Below, piece after piece: positions 1 to 7,523 of a stretch of DNA of 37,475 nucleotides; the stretch's first letter is position 1, and each line of letters starts with the position of its first letter. The DNA is from a virus. The DNA lies in the IMG/VR virus record IMGVR_UViG_3300026512_000004, positions 84,653 to 122,127 of that record. One strand, 5' to 3'. Both the position numbers and the translations under genes were made by a program. Below the pieces are notes generated by a model. The model was given only the letters and a program-made list of their open reading frames with translations, had not been told where the DNA came from and searched no databases.

Positions 1-337
1 TAACTATCTTCCTGAGACTGTCAACGGTCAAATTATTCGTCCTATATACCAACTGCGTCTCTATATATAAAGCTTCTTTAGGCAAATCAGTAGGATCCTC
101 ATCTAACTCATTGTAAACATCTTCCAATTTACTTCCAATTATATCTCCTGTTATTATATTGTCATCACTAAACCCCATCAGAGGTTGCAGATTGTCCCTG
201 AAATAGTCAACAGCTTCCTGTTCAGATTGCCAAGGTTGACCTGTAGTAGGATTCGTCGGTAAAAGTAGAAGTGTGTTACCATTTTCATCTGTAACAATTA
301 GTTCCTTCTCTTCTGTGAAAACTATATTATGAGTCAT
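1..337 (-). CDS. Unknown protein, N-terminal part (runs off the left edge)
   Basis: The frame opens at the ATG at 337 and stays open to base 1, giving about 112 residues beginning MTHNIVFTEEKELIV. The ATG lies inside the last codons of the upstream coiled-coil gene (11-nt overlap), typical of translational coupling here. The visible part is acidic and mostly soluble, with the phrase TGQPWQSEQEAVDYF. No family is recognised. Its place after the endolysin and long coiled-coil genes suggests a virion, perhaps fibre-associated, protein, but that is inference only. Confidence 0.6.
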   Translation of the reverse strand, partial: MTHNIVFTEEKELIVTDENGNTLLLLPTNPTTGQPWQSEQEAVDYFRDNLQPLMGFSDDNIITGDIIGSKLEDVYNELDEDPTDLPKEALYIETQLVYRTNNLTVDSLRKIV

Positions 338-2036
338 GTTTACCCCCACGTAACCAATTTATAAAACGTCTCCATATAGATGGTCTCGTTACATGTTCTG
401 TTATAACATTAAGTTGTTCTTGCAATTTGGATAGTGTCTGACCAAACTCATTAGCCTGTTCAGGCAAATGAGACAATTGTTCAGCCATATGTAGCTGTCT
501 ATTCTGGAGTTCAGTCATCTGCTCGTTACGGTATTCGATATATCTTTCTAAACATTCTAAACGACTATTAAATTCCCGCTTTAACTCATTCTGCTGTTCA
601 CAAAGTCTTGTTAACATTTTGCTTATTTGGTCCAATTGTTCCGTAACGTCAATTTGTGTTAGACTATCCGACAAATCATCCAATTGACTTTCAAAAACAG
701 CTTGTGTCGCATTTATCTCATCTACTTGGTTTAGTATGATATCAACAACTTGACTAATCTCAGAAAAGTTATTCTGTAAAGACTGGATGTTGTTATTGAT
801 AGTCTCAATTTGTTGTGAGAGGATGTTCAAACTGTCCTGTATGGGTGTAAGGTCAAGTGACACATGAGCAGGGATCTTCTTTATCGTACTAGAAAGTGTT
901 GTCAGACGACCATCCAATTGACGTTTTAAATCATCAATTGAGGATAGAATAGGTTGAATTTCTGGTATCTGATTTAGTTCTTTCCTTAGGTTCTTTATGG
1001 TTTGATTATAAGCATCCTTCAAATCATGTATTGACTGTGTGATAGAACTTTTGATCTCATTTAGACAACTGACTAACTGTTCTATCTGTTTCTTGTATTC
1101 GTCCTCTAATGTGCTATGAACAGACTTTAAGTCGACAACTGATTGTTCTATTGTGGACTTAAGGGTATTTTCTGTAGTCGTCAATTTGTCTAATAAAGTA
1201 TCAATAGTGGTGGTCATCTGAACTATATTAGAATTAACAGATTCAATCTGGGTAGAGAAAGAAGTCTTGTTATTCTCAATTCTCTCTACCAAATTAGATT
1301 CGACAGCTTTGAGGTGTTGATACAAATTAGCTAAACTGTCACCTACACGTGAAACATTAGAACTGATCGTATTAACAACTTCGCCTGTAGACTGAAATTC
1401 TTCCAAAGTAGTCTGAACATCGTTAATAGCATCTTCCAGCTTAACTAACTTATCCCGTAAATAGTGGACAACAATGTCTTCGACAACACTAGCAACTTTA
1501 TCAGTAAATTGAGTAACTTCTGTTTTTACGCTATCAATTTGCTTCTTAAGACTGGTCAATTGACAACTAGTTGTGTTGTCGTATTTTGACAATTTAGAGC
1601 ACAACTTATCCAGCTTATCAGTTAACGAGGAAAACTGTGTATGCAGTATATCTTGTAAATCCTGAAGTTCTTTCTGAACAGATGTAGAAATCTGTGTTAC
1701 ACTACTTAGAATACCGTCGAATTCTTGTTTCTGTACAAGTGTACCTAATTGTTTTTGTATGTGGTTCAGTCTATCTATTAGGCTAACAACATTCGTCTGT
1801 ATATTCTTAAGTGTACCTAGAACTTCAAGAACACTGCTAATCTGAACACCTAAATTACTGATATCTTGACCAATACTCTCAACGTCTCTTTTGACATCTA
1901 TATTGACGAATCGGTTACCCAATTCGTCTAATTTGTCTTTAATACTTTGTAAACACTTCCGTATATCGCTTAATTGAACATTTGGTGTAGACTGTCGTGT
2001 CCACTCTACTTGAAAGTCAAAATCCTGTGTTTGCAT
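327..2036 (-). CDS. Long coiled-coil protein, probable virion fibre or whisker component
   Basis: This 569-residue protein is almost entirely heptad-like coiled coil. Short segments of leucine, isoleucine and valine alternate with polar residues from about residue 20 to 545 (for example LTDKLDKLCSKLSK and LTTLSSTIKK). It is rich in Gln, Ser, Thr and Asn and has few aromatics, which suits a fibrous trimer. The C-terminus ends in a short basic aromatic segment (SIWRRFINWLRGGK) that may be amphipathic. The ATG follows the endolysin stop by one base. T4 fibritin and other whisker or fibre proteins look similar in composition, but no sequence family is recognised, so the structural role is inferred from composition and neighbours. 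Confidence 0.6.
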   Translation of the reverse strand: MQTQDFDFQVEWTRQSTPNVQLSDIRKCLQSIKDKLDELGNRFVNIDVKRDVESIGQDISNLGVQISSVLEVLGTLKNIQTNVVSLIDRLNHIQKQLGTLVQKQEFDGILSSVTQISTSVQKELQDLQDILHTQFSSLTDKLDKLCSKLSKYDNTTSCQLTSLKKQIDSVKTEVTQFTDKVASVVEDIVVHYLRDKLVKLEDAINDVQTTLEEFQSTGEVVNTISSNVSRVGDSLANLYQHLKAVESNLVERIENNKTSFSTQIESVNSNIVQMTTTIDTLLDKLTTTENTLKSTIEQSVVDLKSVHSTLEDEYKKQIEQLVSCLNEIKSSITQSIHDLKDAYNQTIKNLRKELNQIPEIQPILSSIDDLKRQLDGRLTTLSSTIKKIPAHVSLDLTPIQDSLNILSQQIETINNNIQSLQNNFSEISQVVDIILNQVDEINATQAVFESQLDDLSDSLTQIDVTEQLDQISKMLTRLCEQQNELKREFNSRLECLERYIEYRNEQMTELQNRQLHMAEQLSHLPEQANEFGQTLSKLQEQLNVITEHVTRPSIWRRFINWLRGGKHDS

Positions 2037-2037
2037 A

Positions 2038-2556
2038 TTAGCTGCGCACCATACTACCCGCTTTAGTTACTACATCTACTACACGTCTAATCCAACCTTT
2101 TAGGAACTTCTTCATACCTCTATTATACGCTAAGGCTATATAGTACTTGGCACGATGTTGCGCATAAAAAGAAAGCACCTCACAAGCATTACAGTCAAAT
2201 ATAGCTGACAGCGTTTTTGGACCTATTACACCGTCTACTTTGATAAGTTTACCACAATCTCTAACAGCCCTTTGGAGGAAGGCGGATGCCCTTCGTATAC
2301 CTATATTGACACAACTATCAAAATGAAAGATATCAATACCAGAAGGAAGCTTGTCACATTTAGCTTTCAACCAATAGTCTTTGTAGTAAATCTCTTTGGC
2401 TTGGTCTATAGTCAAATTCTTAATATCGAGATTAGGGTAAGCACGTGCACATATACCCCATTTAGTGGCTCCACCGGGATCATCTGGGTCGTTTACATAT
2501 CCGCCTTCCCATCTTACGATTGATACTTCAAATGCGTAGTCAAAATTGCTATTCAT
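2038..2556 (-). CDS. GH108-type endolysin (N-acetylmuramidase)
   Basis: A 172-residue soluble lysozyme of the glycoside hydrolase 108 family, which cleaves the MurNAc-GlcNAc bond of peptidoglycan. The family signature is clear near the N-terminus: W16-E17-G-G-Y, then NDPDDPGGATKWGI, with E17 the expected catalytic acid. A middle segment YYKDYWLKAKCDKLP and a C-terminal peptidoglycan-binding-like part (VDGVIGPKTLSA, then GMKKFLKGWIRRV) follow in the usual order. Length is normal for the family. There is no signal peptide, so release probably depends on the holin at 23710. The start is supported by AGGAGA upstream. A second copy of this fold is embedded in the large protein at 15772-19710. Confidence 0.9.
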   Translation of the reverse strand: MNSNFDYAFEVSIVRWEGGYVNDPDDPGGATKWGICARAYPNLDIKNLTIDQAKEIYYKDYWLKAKCDKLPSGIDIFHFDSCVNIGIRRASAFLQRAVRDCGKLIKVDGVIGPKTLSAIFDCNACEVLSFYAQHRAKYYIALAYNRGMKKFLKGWIRRVVDVVTKAGSMVRS

Positions 2557-2568
2557 GAGCCTTGTCTC

Positions 2569-3849
2569 CTAGAACGTATAACCCAATTTCTTAGCTTTGC
2601 TTAACACATCATTCAAATAGACTTCAAACTCCTTACCTTGACAATAGATGTTAGACGTTTCAACAGCACTAGCACGTTCTATTGCTTGTTTCATAGCAGT
2701 TTTTAGATCATCCGCTGCACTAATTCCAACTGCTACTACATAGTCTCCTGGAACAAACCAAATATCGTCATCCCGTTTGATAACACGACGATAAGCTATC
2801 CATTCTGTATCATCGCGGTTGTAATGTATAACACGCCAAGTATTTGGGTCATCTGTATAAACACCTATTTGAACACTATACTTACCAAGTGGTTCAGGTG
2901 TAATATCCGAACCCTTTGCAACACCTATCATGAATTCAGTGTAATTCTTGATAACTTTAGGATATGCGTAACTGCAGATATAACTAAATCTGGGAGTAAT
3001 ATCGGTGACATATATTGTTTTACCATCGTAAAATCCCTCTAAACAGAACATACCTACATAACCATTTTTCGCTAACCACGGTTCTAGTCTCTTCAACACA
3101 TCGTACCAAATACTATCCTGTAACTTAACAAACTTAGTCGTATTACCACACCCTTGGTATTCTATCGTTTCTGCTACAATTGGTATGAACTGTCGTCCAT
3201 TAAACCATGCATCAACACCTATTTCGACACCTTTTAACTCGTTTTCTACCACAAATGTAACATTATCACCTAATATCTTAAAGGCACCACGAGAAAGAAT
3301 GGCCTCCGCTTCAGCAGGGTCATCAGTACCAAAAGTTTCAACTGTACCACGGTACCTATTTATCTTCACAAACACCTTCCCTCTAGCATTCCTGACAGCT
3401 TCAACAACTTGTTTAACACCTCTCACCACTTTACCAGGAGGAACATCTATGCCAAGCTGTTGCAAAACCTTTCTAACATAAACTCTATCTAACTCTAACC
3501 TCTCAGACTTGCCATCTGCACCTATGACGTAATATCCCTCTTTTCTAAGCCAACTAGCCAAATGACCAAACCCGGAATCCGTGAAAACTATGATATTAGC
3601 GCCTTTTTCAAGACCTTCACCCCAGTCCCAAATCTTCCTTACGTCTGAAAATCCGTAACCACAAATTTCATCCTGCATTTTGGGATAGGGCTGTCCGTGA
3701 ACAACTGCGTAGTATGTAGTATAACCGTCTTGACCAAAACGTCTAGCATGTTCAAGTCCCAAATTAGTATCAACCACAAGGATAATGTCTTCGTTCTTAC
3801 TTGATTGCTCTGTAATTCCGGAGATTAGAAACTTATAGAGTTTAAGCAT
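2569..3849 (-). CDS. ATP-grasp enzyme resembling PurD-type ligases; possible internal capsid protein
   Basis: A 426-residue protein whose layout resembles phosphoribosylamine-glycine ligase and related ATP-grasp ligases. An N-terminal nucleotide-fold region (DIILVVDTNLGLEHARRFGQ, then SGFGHLASWLRKEGYYVIGAD) is followed by an ATP-grasp linker (LQQLGIDVPPGKVV), a nucleotide-binding strand (GKVFVKINRYRGTVETF) and acidic metal-ligand segments (MFCLEGFYDGK, YVTDITPRFSY). ATP-grasp enzymes join a carboxylate to an amine or thiol through an acyl-phosphate. The substrate cannot be read from sequence, and a purine-synthesis role is not implied. The N-terminus (MLKLYKFLISGITEQS) looks added before the enzyme core and resembles a T4 capsid-targeting tag (see findings). 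It lies between small head or virion genes and the endolysin rather than among metabolic genes. Confidence 0.75.
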   Translation of the reverse strand: MLKLYKFLISGITEQSSKNEDIILVVDTNLGLEHARRFGQDGYTTYYAVVHGQPYPKMQDEICGYGFSDVRKIWDWGEGLEKGANIIVFTDSGFGHLASWLRKEGYYVIGADGKSERLELDRVYVRKVLQQLGIDVPPGKVVRGVKQVVEAVRNARGKVFVKINRYRGTVETFGTDDPAEAEAILSRGAFKILGDNVTFVVENELKGVEIGVDAWFNGRQFIPIVAETIEYQGCGNTTKFVKLQDSIWYDVLKRLEPWLAKNGYVGMFCLEGFYDGKTIYVTDITPRFSYICSYAYPKVIKNYTEFMIGVAKGSDITPEPLGKYSVQIGVYTDDPNTWRVIHYNRDDTEWIAYRRVIKRDDDIWFVPGDYVVAVGISAADDLKTAMKQAIERASAVETSNIYCQGKEFEVYLNDVLSKAKKLGYTF

Positions 3850-3890
3850 AGAACATAATCCAGCTTAATTTTACTTTTATCCGAAATACA

Positions 3891-4283
3891 CTACTTATTC
3901 TTCTTCCTCTCTCCAAGCTTTAAGCCAAGGCGTTTAGCAATTGTACTCCCCAAGTATGCTGACCCAGCAGTTAAAGCTCCACCAGCTAATCCACCAGTCA
4001 GTCCGCCAAGCATTTCCTCAACGTCACCGCCGTGAGCCATTGCTGTACCGGCTGCTATACCATGTGCAGCACCTAGACCTATTGCTCCTCCAACATGACC
4101 TAAACGCGCTTCATCTGCTTTCTTTAAATACTTCTGCCTCTCTTTTTGACTTTTTGCCTCGCCTGCTTTCTTTGCATAATATCCAGTCGCCCAAGGACCA
4201 AAAAGGAGTCCCATTACTTTCTCTTTCGTTCCCTCTTGTAATACTTTACTCTCTACCAAAATAATACGTCTTACCTGATACAT
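3891..4283 (-). CDS. Small glycine/alanine-rich protein with hydrophobic stretch
   Basis: A 130-residue protein with a tag-like N-terminus (MYQVRRIILVESK), a charged helix (KAGEAKSQKERQKYLKKADEA), then a Gly/Ala-rich hydrophobic region from about residue 70 to 115 (GGAIGLGAAHGIAAG and GGLTGGLAGGALTAG) that reads like a glycine-zipper membrane segment, and a basic tail. SD GGAGGG lies 5 nt before the ATG. The protein at 21768-22079 has the same ingredients in a different order and a similar first ten residues, so the two may be diverged relatives. Possible roles are an internal head protein or a membrane-active protein delivered with DNA; neither is proven. Confidence 0.65.
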   Translation of the reverse strand: MYQVRRIILVESKVLQEGTKEKVMGLLFGPWATGYYAKKAGEAKSQKERQKYLKKADEARLGHVGGAIGLGAAHGIAAGTAMAHGGDVEEMLGGLTGGLAGGALTAGSAYLGSTIAKRLGLKLGERKKNK

Positions 4284-4295
4284 ATTGTCCCTCCG

Positions 4296-4733
4296 TTACA
4301 TCCTACTGGTCATAGGACGTTTAATCAAGATCACTCTACAAAACCCTGCATCACTAGGTTTAATTATCAAACGTTCAATAGCTTGTGGATTACGCAACGT
4401 TATCACATCGCCTGGTGATAATGGTAAACCTGGTGTATTGTCTTCGGAGTTAAAAAAGACTTCTATATCAACAGAAACGTCTGATATACGAATAACGTGT
4501 GTAGAAAATGGGTCGGGTATTTCTATTGTTTTAGTATCACCTGCACCTGCAAAGGACAAATCATAAACGCTATCAACTGGGTTATAATAAGGCTCATCAG
4601 AAACACGTGTTAATCCTTTTATATTATCAAGTAGATAGACAGTTTCAATGGTTTCACCAGGTTTCAAAGCACGGTCATAAAGACCAAGCGATACATGTAG
4701 GATATCATCAGTATCATTTCTGTAAGTCGGCAC
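4296..4733 (-). CDS. Unknown beta-rich protein, GTG start
   Basis: A 145-residue protein with no family recognised. Alternating hydrophobic and polar residues, prolines and glycines (GDVITLRNPQAIERLIIKP, ILHVSLGLYDRALKPGETI) suggest a beta-sandwich, such as a head decoration or small virion protein. It starts with GTG at 4733, supported by GGAG six bases upstream. It sits 13 nt after the stop of the gp26 extension frame and is followed after 12 nt by the Gly-rich protein gene. Position downstream of the major capsid gene is compatible with a head or tail accessory role, by inference only. Confidence 0.6.
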   Translation of the reverse strand: MPTYRNDTDDILHVSLGLYDRALKPGETIETVYLLDNIKGLTRVSDEPYYNPVDSVYDLSFAGAGDTKTIEIPDPFSTHVIRISDVSVDIEVFFNSEDNTPGLPLSPGDVITLRNPQAIERLIIKPSDAGFCRVILIKRPMTSRM

Positions 4734-4746
4734 AATTCACTCCGAA

Positions 4747-4968
4747 CTACTTTGAAACGCGCAAACTCTTCTCACGTTCTTTATTAAACATTTCACGTAG
4801 TTTATTCTCAGTCCTTACAAACTCATCTATCAAATCAAAGGCAAAGTGAACAGGCATGTTCATCAAATCGGAAAACGTAACTTTCCCATCAAATAAATAC
4901 AAACTAGAAACAATCAAACGTAAATATTCCTTATAGGCCCTCTCTCGATTATCACTGAACGAGGCGCA
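4747..4968 (-). CDS. C-terminal extension frame of the gp26-like protein (probable +1 frameshift product)
   Basis: In the +1 frame relative to the gp26-like gene, an ORF is open from a stop at 4983-4981 to TAG at 4749-4747. From 4968 it encodes 73 residues of convincing helical protein (RERAYKEYLRLIVSSLYLF, FSDLMNMPVHFAFDLIDEF, TENKLREMFNKERE). It has no ATG near its beginning. The only plausible independent start is TTG at 4917, with AAGGAA upstream. The two frames overlap at TTG TTT TTT CTG (4978-4967), where a tRNA-Phe could slip forward from UUU to UUC. A helical segment of this kind following a zinc-ribbon domain ending in FF is what I recall for uninterrupted gp26-like proteins of other phages. 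Coordinates give the coding region after the slip. Confidence 0.6.
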   Translation of the reverse strand, partial: CASFSDNRERAYKEYLRLIVSSLYLFDGKVTFSDLMNMPVHFAFDLIDEFVRTENKLREMFNKEREKSLRVSK

Positions 4969-5803
4969 GAAAAAACAACGTCATTATAGATGGTACTTCA
5001 GTCTTAAACTGTTTACCACATTTAGAACACGTTTGAACAACATAAAACTTTGGGGTGTATTCCGCAAATACTTTATTGTACTCGTCAAGGATTTTGTCCT
5101 TGACGTCGGCGTCTATATGAGTATTGAGGAGTATTTGAATTTCTTGTAAATTGTCAACGGACGCAATAAACTCACCGTTCTCCTTCAATGACAACTCTTT
5201 CAGACACATAAGCAAGAATTCATATTCAGTCATAGAAATGCCTAGGTTTTCGAGATACCGAGCCGCACGTTCCTCTGGAATCATATCTAAGACGCGTATG
5301 ATACGACGCATAGATGGAAGTTGTATACCTGCTACTAACGTCAAATTAGATGTCAAAGGTATTTCTACACGGTGAACAAATTCGGTAAACGGGACCTCTC
5401 TATCCCACGCCTTAAAACTATCCTCATGAAGTAATTCATCTGGGTCGACATCTCTTGTCATAATGTTATCACAATGTTCACAAACAAGATTGAAATCGCG
5501 GAACTTACGATAAGTCGCTTTATAAAGTCCCCAAGTGAGTACCTCAGTATCAAAAGATGTAATACTGCTCACGAAATCGTTGAAATTTTGGTATGGAGGG
5601 TCAAAAACTGAACGTTCAAAAATGATTGCTAAGAGTGCTTTGAATTGTTCTTGAAGACGTGTTAAACGTGTACGAAGATTAACATCATCAAGAACTGTCA
5701 TTGGTGATATCGTAACACGCTGTTTAGCTATCGGTAAGTATACTTCTACTTTACGTGTAGAAAGTGCTTCAGAAAGTTTAGTAGTAAATGTCTGAAGTGA
5801 CAT
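4952..5803 (-). CDS. gp26-like baseplate/tail assembly protein with zinc ribbon
   Basis: A 283-residue protein if started at the ATG at 5803, which has AGGAGG ten bases upstream; an upstream TTG at 5812 is too close to that SD. Two Cys pairs, CEHC (about residue 109) and CSKC (about residue 263), probably form one zinc ribbon. A long helical segment with SMRRIIRVLDMIPEERAARYL lies between them. The C-terminal CSKCGKQFKTEVPSIMTLFF resembles T4-type gp26-family proteins (T4_baseplate family), which are baseplate-hub or tail-assembly factors. The frame ends at 4952, and a coherent extension lies in the +1 frame (4747-4968). It is the first gene after the capsid terminator, so it needs its own promoter or readthrough; none was identified. 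Confidence 0.6.
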   Translation of the reverse strand: MSLQTFTTKLSEALSTRKVEVYLPIAKQRVTISPMTVLDDVNLRTRLTRLQEQFKALLAIIFERSVFDPPYQNFNDFVSSITSFDTEVLTWGLYKATYRKFRDFNLVCEHCDNIMTRDVDPDELLHEDSFKAWDREVPFTEFVHRVEIPLTSNLTLVAGIQLPSMRRIIRVLDMIPEERAARYLENLGISMTEYEFLLMCLKELSLKENGEFIASVDNLQEIQILLNTHIDADVKDKILDEYNKVFAEYTPKFYVVQTCSKCGKQFKTEVPSIMTLFFLRLVQ

Positions 5804-5836
5804 AAGTCGCAAACCTCCTTTTCAAAATTTAAGCCT

Positions 5837-5883
5837 AAAAACGTACCCGACCAGGCAGTCACGAAGACCACCTAGTCGGGTAC
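5837..5883 (-). terminator. Intrinsic terminator after the major capsid gene
   Basis: Read on the minus strand, GTACCCGACTAGG (5883-5871) pairs with CCTGGTCGGGTAC (5855-5843), 13 pairs with one G-U wobble, around a 15-nt loop with a small inner GTC/GAC stem, followed at once by five T (5841-5837). It begins 10 nt after the capsid stop codon. This would end the head operon and isolate high capsid expression from the next genes. Confidence 0.9.
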
Positions 5884-5893
5884 TAAAACTAGA

Positions 5894-7447
5894 TTAGATT
5901 AAACCGTCATAGTTCTGGAGGACCACATATCCACAAGCATCAGGCCTGGGCATTTCCACAGCAGTCCTGGATCTTACAAATGTACGACGAACACTGTCAG
6001 TGGTTTCCTCAATGATGTAAAGCGGTTTATAAATTACGTGAAGTAATGCAGTTCTGCTCATCTGACCTACAGGTGCTTTATAGACCACATAAATCTTGTT
6101 ATCAGGACATGCAGCAGAAGCAAGTATAGTAAACTTCTTAAACTCTTGACCCTTACCAAGAGAACCCATAGCACCCTGATTATCATTTAACATGGTGTAG
6201 AATTCCTGAAGTGACTCAAGAAGAGGAGCAGTATTCTGAGATGCAAGGATGTACTGCGGCATAGCATTGTATTTGCTTCTCACCTGTCTAGCTGCAGAAA
6301 GAACCTTAGGAACAATAGCAAACATAAGATCTCTTACGGAAGCAGGTGCATATCCACCAGACTTGAAGAGGTCATAATCAAGTGTCACAGAAGCTGCCAT
6401 GTCACCTTCATTGCCCTGAAGGAGAGAAACCACTTCGTAATCAATGTTGAGAAGTATCTGTGCCTTCACGGCTTGAGAAATATTCCTAATAGCATCTACA
6501 TTGTAGATATCTCTGAAGTTCTGAACATCTTCTTCGGTAAGATCAATCTCAAAGTCGTTATTGATATCTACATCTATATCCCATGCTTCATTAATCATTT
6601 TGACAATTACACGACCATTGTCAGTTTTGATAGGATTAAATCTTACTTCACAGACAAGATAATCTACATTATAGGTGTGTCCACTGGTTCCATTGATAAA
6701 ATCAGCAGTAAACTGTACAATACCTCTATTATAATCTACAGTTCCAGAGAGGAATATGTTAACTTCGTTACCTGCACTATCAGTAAAGCTAGTCTCGATT
6801 CTAAAAGCACCTCTAATATCAGGACGTACAAAAATACCAGAGATGTCAATGGTGTGGTCAGAAGAACCGTCGTTATCAATAACTCTAATGCCCTTAAAGA
6901 TTATAAATCTCCTGTTCACTTTGTAGGCACCAGAGTTAATACCAGCCTTTACAAAAAGATCATTCTGTGCACCAGGTACAAGCTGCAAAGAAACAGCAGG
7001 TGCAGCAATTAACTGTGTAGCAGTAGGTATAATCACTTCAGAACTTGACCCGTCATATCCCTTTATAATGGCTTTATACCTAATCCTAGGTACGGTGATT
7101 TTACCAGAATTTACGGTATGAACAGTACAGACTTTAGAAACTATAGGTTCTGCAAATATGTCGGCAAGAATAGGGAAGTAGTTTACAGCATAAGCAATAG
7201 CAGAGCCATCAGCCGCAACGTTTGCTTCCTCTAAAAGACATTCTCTCTGTCTCTGGCAAACAAGAGCAACGGCAGTCTTGGTCTCAGGATCAAGACTCTC
7301 GGTAAGCTGATCCACATAAGCGCGGAAATTATGCTCATTAGTAAGAAGAGAAAGAGTAGCTTTTACAGGAGACTCCTTGAACTCAGAATAGTGTTCTTTA
7401 AGATAGTTCTCGTGAGCTTCGAAAATGAGATCACCTGTGTTTATCAT
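5894..7447 (-). CDS. Major capsid protein (T4 gp23-like)
   Basis: A 517-residue protein at the position expected for the major capsid: just after the prohead protease, with the strongest SD of the head block (AGGAGG, nine bases before ATG) and a strong terminator after it. The middle and C-terminal parts read like HK97-fold gp23-type capsid proteins, with a helical N-terminal arm, a long beta-rich insertion (FRIETSFTDSAGNEVNIFL), then KVLSAARQVRSKYNAMPQY, an ILASAACPDNKIYVVYK segment and a C-terminal DACGYVVLQNYDGLI. The N-terminal arm contains LIFEA near residue 10, which fits the hydrophobic-x-Glu cleavage preference of T4-type prohead proteases. T4 gp23 loses its N-terminal 65 residues in that way; the site here is unproven. 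Confidence 0.85.
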   Translation of the reverse strand: MINTGDLIFEAHENYLKEHYSEFKESPVKATLSLLTNEHNFRAYVDQLTESLDPETKTAVALVCQRQRECLLEEANVAADGSAIAYAVNYFPILADIFAEPIVSKVCTVHTVNSGKITVPRIRYKAIIKGYDGSSSEVIIPTATQLIAAPAVSLQLVPGAQNDLFVKAGINSGAYKVNRRFIIFKGIRVIDNDGSSDHTIDISGIFVRPDIRGAFRIETSFTDSAGNEVNIFLSGTVDYNRGIVQFTADFINGTSGHTYNVDYLVCEVRFNPIKTDNGRVIVKMINEAWDIDVDINNDFEIDLTEEDVQNFRDIYNVDAIRNISQAVKAQILLNIDYEVVSLLQGNEGDMAASVTLDYDLFKSGGYAPASVRDLMFAIVPKVLSAARQVRSKYNAMPQYILASQNTAPLLESLQEFYTMLNDNQGAMGSLGKGQEFKKFTILASAACPDNKIYVVYKAPVGQMSRTALLHVIYKPLYIIEETTDSVRRTFVRSRTAVEMPRPDACGYVVLQNYDGLI

Positions 7448-7499
7448 ATCTACACCCTCCTATTGATTGTTGTAGTTTTCTGATCAAATTAAGTGTCAA
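7448..7499 (-). promoter_or_regulatory. Capsid gene leader: strong SD and possible promoter
   Basis: The 76-nt gap before the capsid gene holds a perfect TTGACA at 7499-7494 on the minus strand. The hexamer 17 bases later (ACTACA, 7476-7471) matches a bacterial -10 poorly. AGGAGGG follows, nine bases before the ATG. The SD is convincing; the promoter is weak and may instead rely on a phage-modified polymerase. Confidence 0.3.
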
Positions 7500-7523
7500 A
7501 AGCAAACGTTCATTCGTTCTCGT

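Noticed and set aside
2272-2523. Plus-strand ORF antisense to the endolysin
   Set aside because: It is the mirror of conserved GH108 coding sequence, with no RBS or recognisable product.
5804-5812. TTG start at 5812 for the gp26-like protein
   Set aside because: It abuts the SD itself; the ATG at 5803 has normal spacing.
6473-7012. Plus-strand ORF of 179 codons antisense to the capsid gene
   Set aside because: It lies wholly inside the well-supported capsid gene, has no SD and encodes a low-complexity Ile/Asn/Tyr-rich sequence typical of the reverse strand of an AT-rich gene.
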